NCBI RefSeq assembly: GCF_028747205.1 | Contig: NZ_CP112880.1 | Span: 3,410,001 to 3,474,000 of the forward strand | DNA from: Streptomyces sp. CA-278952 | GTDB taxonomy: Bacteria > Actinomycetota > Actinomycetes > Streptomycetales > Streptomycetaceae | Reading direction: 5' to 3' | Length of the DNA stretch: 64,000 nt | The notes under the pieces: model-generated | Told to the model about the DNA's origin: nothing | Seen by the model: only the letters and a program-made list of their open reading frames with translations | Databases searched by the model: none | Made by a program: the position numbers and the translations under genes | Part shown: positions 61,579-64,000 of the stretch, in pieces | Layout of the letters: each line of letters begins with the position of its first letter | Numbering within the stretch: position 1 is the stretch's first letter

Positions 61579-62486
61579 CCGCGCTCGCCGCACCGCCGAC
61601 CGCGCCCGGGAAGGGCCGCCCGCCGCAGGACCCGCCGCGCAAGCGGATCCGTAAGGAGGGCGCGGGCCGGACGATGAAGGGCGGCTGGCTCTCCTACCTC
61701 ATCCTCGGTGTCGCGCTGCTGATCTCCGCGTTCCCGTTCTACTGGACGATCGTCGCGGCCAGCCGGTCCAACGCGGACCTGGCGCAGGTGCCGCCGAGCC
61801 TGCTGCCCGGCCCGAACCTCATCAAGAACTTCGACGCGGTCCTCGAAGAGGCCGACATCGGCAAGGCCCTGCTGAACTCGCTGATCGTGTCCGGCTCGAT
61901 CACGCTCGGCACGGTCCTGTGCTGCACGCTGGCCGGATTCGCCTTCGCCAAGCTGAAGTTCCGGGGCCGGGGCGCGCTGCTGACGCTGACGATCGGGACG
62001 ATGATGATCCCGCCGCAGCTCGGCGTGATCCCGCTCTTCATGCTGATCGCCGAGCTCCAGTGGGTGAACCAGCTCCAGGCGGTGATCCTGCCGGGCCTGG
62101 TCTCGGCGTTCGGGGTGTTCTTCATGCGCCAGTACCTGGTGCAGTCGCTGCCGGACGAGCTGATCGAGGCGGCCCGGGTGGACGGGGCGTCGACGGCCCG
62201 GATCTTCTGGTCGATCGTGATCCCGATCGCGCGGCCGGGGATGGCGGTGCTCGGGATGCTCACGTTCATGACGGCGTGGAACGACTTCTTCTGGCCGATC
62301 ATCGCGCTGTCCTCGCAGGAGCCGACCGTGCAGGTCGCGCTGCGTCAGCTCGGCGGTGGTTACGTCAACGACCAGTCGGTGATCATGGCCGGCACGCTGC
62401 TCGGCACACTGCCCGTGCTGCTGGTCTTCGGCCTGCTGGGCCGGCAGATCGTCGGCGGCATCATGCAGGGCGCGGTCAAGGGCTGA
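61575..62486 (+). CDS. sugar ABC transporter permease (CebG-like)
   Basis: A 303-residue permease of the MalG/CebG type with six TM helices. The basic tail (PPRKRIRKEGAGRTMKGG) precedes TM1. The EAA loop is IEAARVDGASTARIFWSIVI followed by PIARPG. It partners CebF-like and is translationally coupled to it. No LacI-type operator is seen after this gene, so the downstream GH1 gene probably reads through or has its own promoter. Confidence 0.94.
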   Translation: MTALAAPPTAPGKGRPPQDPPRKRIRKEGAGRTMKGGWLSYLILGVALLISAFPFYWTIVAASRSNADLAQVPPSLLPGPNLIKNFDAVLEEADIGKALLNSLIVSGSITLGTVLCCTLAGFAFAKLKFRGRGALLTLTIGTMMIPPQLGVIPLFMLIAELQWVNQLQAVILPGLVSAFGVFFMRQYLVQSLPDELIEAARVDGASTARIFWSIVIPIARPGMAVLGMLTFMTAWNDFFWPIIALSSQEPTVQVALRQLGGGYVNDQSVIMAGTLLGTLPVLLVFGLLGRQIVGGIMQGAVKG

Positions 62487-62503
62487 CGCCGAACGCCGAT
62501 CCG

Positions 62504-62620
62504 CCCTGCGGGACCCCCCTCCCTGCGGGGCCGCCCGCCCTTGCTGCGGGCCCCGCCTCTCCCTGCGGGCCCCGGCTCTCCCTGCGGGCCCCGCCCCTCC
62601 TGCGGGCCCCCGCCCCCTCC
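62504..62620. repeat. ~19-bp imperfect tandem repeat before the GH1 gene
   Basis: About six copies of CCTGCGGGCCCCG and variants at an 18-20-base period fill the 156-base spacer between the permease and the GH1 gene, stopping just before its ribosome-binding site. Confidence 0.85.
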
Positions 62621-62642
62621 CTCACCTCTGGAGTGTCAGTCC

Positions 62643-64000
62643 ATGACCGCTGTCGATGCCCGTCCGGCGAACTCCGCGGGTCCCCGCCCCGACACCGTGG
62701 CGGAACTCCGCTTCCCCACCGCGTTCCGCTGGGGGACCGCCACCGCCGCCTACCAGATCGAGGGCGGAGCCACCGAGGGCGGCCGTACGCCGTCCATCTG
62801 GGACACCTTCAGCCGGACGCCCGGCAAGGTGCGCAACGGCGACACCGGGGACATCGCCGCCGACCATCTGCACCGGATGCCGGACGACGTACGCCTGATG
62901 AAGGAACTGGGCGTCACCGACTACCGGTTCTCCGTCTCCTGGTCCCGGGTCCAGCCGACCGGCCGGGGCCCGGCCGTGGAGCGCGGCCTGGACTTCTACC
63001 GCCGCCTGGTGGACGAGCTGCTGGCGGCCGGGATCAGACCGGTCGCCACGCTCTACCACTGGGACCTGCCGCAGGAGCTGGAGGACGCGGGCGGCTGGCC
63101 GGAGCGGGACACCGCGCACCGGTTCGCGGAGTACGCGGGCCTGGTGGCCGGGGCGCTGGGCGACCGGGTGCCGACCTGGACGACGCTCAACGAGCCCTGG
63201 TGTGCGGCCTTCCTCGGGTACGGGAACGGGGTCCACGCCCCCGGCCGGACCAGCGACCTCGCGGCCCTGCGCGCCGCCCACCACCTGAACCTGGCGCACG
63301 GCGCGGGCGCCCGCGTCCTGCGCGACCTCCTGCCGGACACCGCCGAGATCTCCCTCACCCTGAACCTCCACGCGCTGCGCCCGCTGGCGGACACGGAGGC
63401 GGACCGGGACGCGGTGCGCCGGATCGACGCGGTGGCGAACCGGATCTTCCTGGACCCGGTCTTCCACGGCCGGCTGCCGCAGGACCTGGTCGAGGACACG
63501 GCGGAGGTGACGGACTGGTCGTTCGTCCGGGACGGCGACCTGGAGGTGACGTCGACGCCGATCGACTCGCTGGGCATCAACTACTACTCCCCCAGCGTGG
63601 TTTCGTCGGGCACGTCGGAGTCCCCGTCGCCGTGGGCGGGCGCGGAACAGCACGTGGCGTTCACCCCGGCGGCCGGCCCGCGCACCGCGATGGACTGGCC
63701 GGTCGACGCGAACGGCCTGTACGAGCTGCTGACCCGCCTCCGCGACGAACTCCCCTCCGTGCCGCTGCTGGTGACGGAGAACGGGGCGGCGTACGACGAC
63801 TACGCCGACCCGGAGGGCGAGGTCCACGACCCGGAGCGGGTGGCGTACCTGGACGCCCACCTGGCGGCGGTGCACCGGGCGATCGCGGACGGGGTGGACG
63901 TACGCGGATACTTCCTGTGGTCGCTGCTGGACAACTTCGAGTGGGCGTACGGCTACAGCAAGCGGTTCGGCATCGTGCACGTGGACTTCGCGTCCCAGCG
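62643..64000 (+). CDS. GH1 beta-glucosidase, 3' end beyond the window
   Basis: The first 452 residues of a glycoside hydrolase family 1 enzyme; the frame is open to the window's end. [20 protein letters not shown] is the N-terminal glucose-site segment; the acid/base is Glu184 in TTLNEPW; the nucleophile is Glu379 in [24 protein letters not shown] is the usual end region, so only a few tens of residues are missing. No signal peptide, so it is cytoplasmic and hydrolyses imported beta-glucan disaccharides to glucose, like BglC beside cebEFG. ATG 62643 has GGAG upstream. Confidence 0.94.
   Translation, partial: MTAVDARPANSAGPRPDTVAELRFPTAFRWGTATAAYQIEGGATEGGRTPSIWDTFSRTPGKVRNGDTGDIAADHLHRMPDDVRLMKELGVTDYRFSVSWSRVQPTGRGPAVERGLDFYRRLVDELLAAGIRPVATLYHWDLPQELEDAGGWPERDTAHRFAEYAGLVAGALGDRVPTWTTLNEPWCAAFLGYGNGVHAPGRTSDLAALRAAHHLNLAHGAGARVLRDLLPDTAEISLTLNLHALRPLADTEADRDAVRRIDAVANRIFLDPVFHGRLPQDLVEDTAEVTDWSFVRDGDLEVTSTPIDSLGINYYSPSVVSSGTSESPSPWAGAEQHVAFTPAAGPRTAMDWPVDANGLYELLTRLRDELPSVPLLVTENGAAYDDYADPEGEVHDPERVAYLDAHLAAVHRAIADGVDVRGYFLWSLLDNFEWAYGYSKRFGIVHVDFASQ

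Overview
The window is a very GC-rich (about 73% by impression) stretch of actinobacterial chromosome, almost certainly Streptomyces. The support is the third-position G/C codon bias, frequent GTG/TTG starts, many apparently leaderless genes, the futalosine menaquinone genes mqnB/mqnD, and Streptomyces-type families such as DUF3027, DUF2771, DUF2530, DUF4031 and a CtpE-like ATPase. I find 57 protein genes plus one broken one. I saw no tRNA, rRNA, CRISPR array, integrase or transposase.

Layout. 1-8.3 kb: tail of a Uma2 nuclease, a MarR regulator with an MFS exporter, a small ribbon-helix-helix-like protein, a purine permease, a CtpE-like cation ATPase and a secreted protein. 8.5-15.5 kb: a very large GHKL (sacsin/Hsp90-like) ATPase, a repeat-rich spacer, a DUF3027 protein, an MFS permease and a DUF2771 lipoprotein. 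15.5-19.4 kb: mqnB-mqnD, a conserved unknown, a cold-shock protein, a small membrane protein and a HAD phosphatase. 19.5-23.5 kb: a four-gene siderophore-iron ABC operon behind an iron-box-like site. 23.6-35.1 kb: a HAAS-type membrane protein, a helicase-associated/WYL protein, an inserted RloA-RloB pair (candidate phage defence), a DUF2071 protein, the XPB-type helicase and a HelD-family RNA polymerase recycling ATPase. 35.1-38.4 kb: cutC divergent from copA, with a CsoR-type operator. 38.4-41.7 kb: the 5-oxoprolinase operon pxpABC and an HD-domain protein. 41.8-45.1 kb: a PQQ-propeller lipoprotein, a Cmx-like efflux pump and DUF4031 with a partner. 45.2-48.9 kb: an N-acetylmuramic acid locus (RpiR regulator, MurQ, PTS EIIBC). 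49.0-52.7 kb: a RelE/HigB-Xre module with a frameshifted toxin, a Rossmann oxidoreductase, a second Uma2 protein and small stress-type proteins. 52.7-64 kb: a secreted nuclease-like protein with FG-GAP repeats, then a LacI-controlled beta-glucan locus (LacI, GH81 endo-beta-1,3-glucanase, sugar ABC transporter, GH1 beta-glucosidase running off the end).

How the parts work together. The last locus is a complete extracellular-to-cytoplasmic route: GH81 cuts beta-1,3-glucan outside, the binding protein and two permeases import oligosaccharides, and GH1 hydrolyses them inside. LacI-type palindromes lie at the GH81/transporter divergent promoter and in front of the regulator. The RpiR/MurQ/PTS genes form a similar salvage circuit for a cell-wall sugar, with two matched operators over an apparently leaderless regulator promoter. 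The best candidate for a less-described system is the RloA-RloB pair, which sits between two DNA-repair genes, is visibly lower in GC and runs against its neighbours. Short-period tandem repeats in spacers, and duplicated gene 3' ends just past stop codons, recur through the window.
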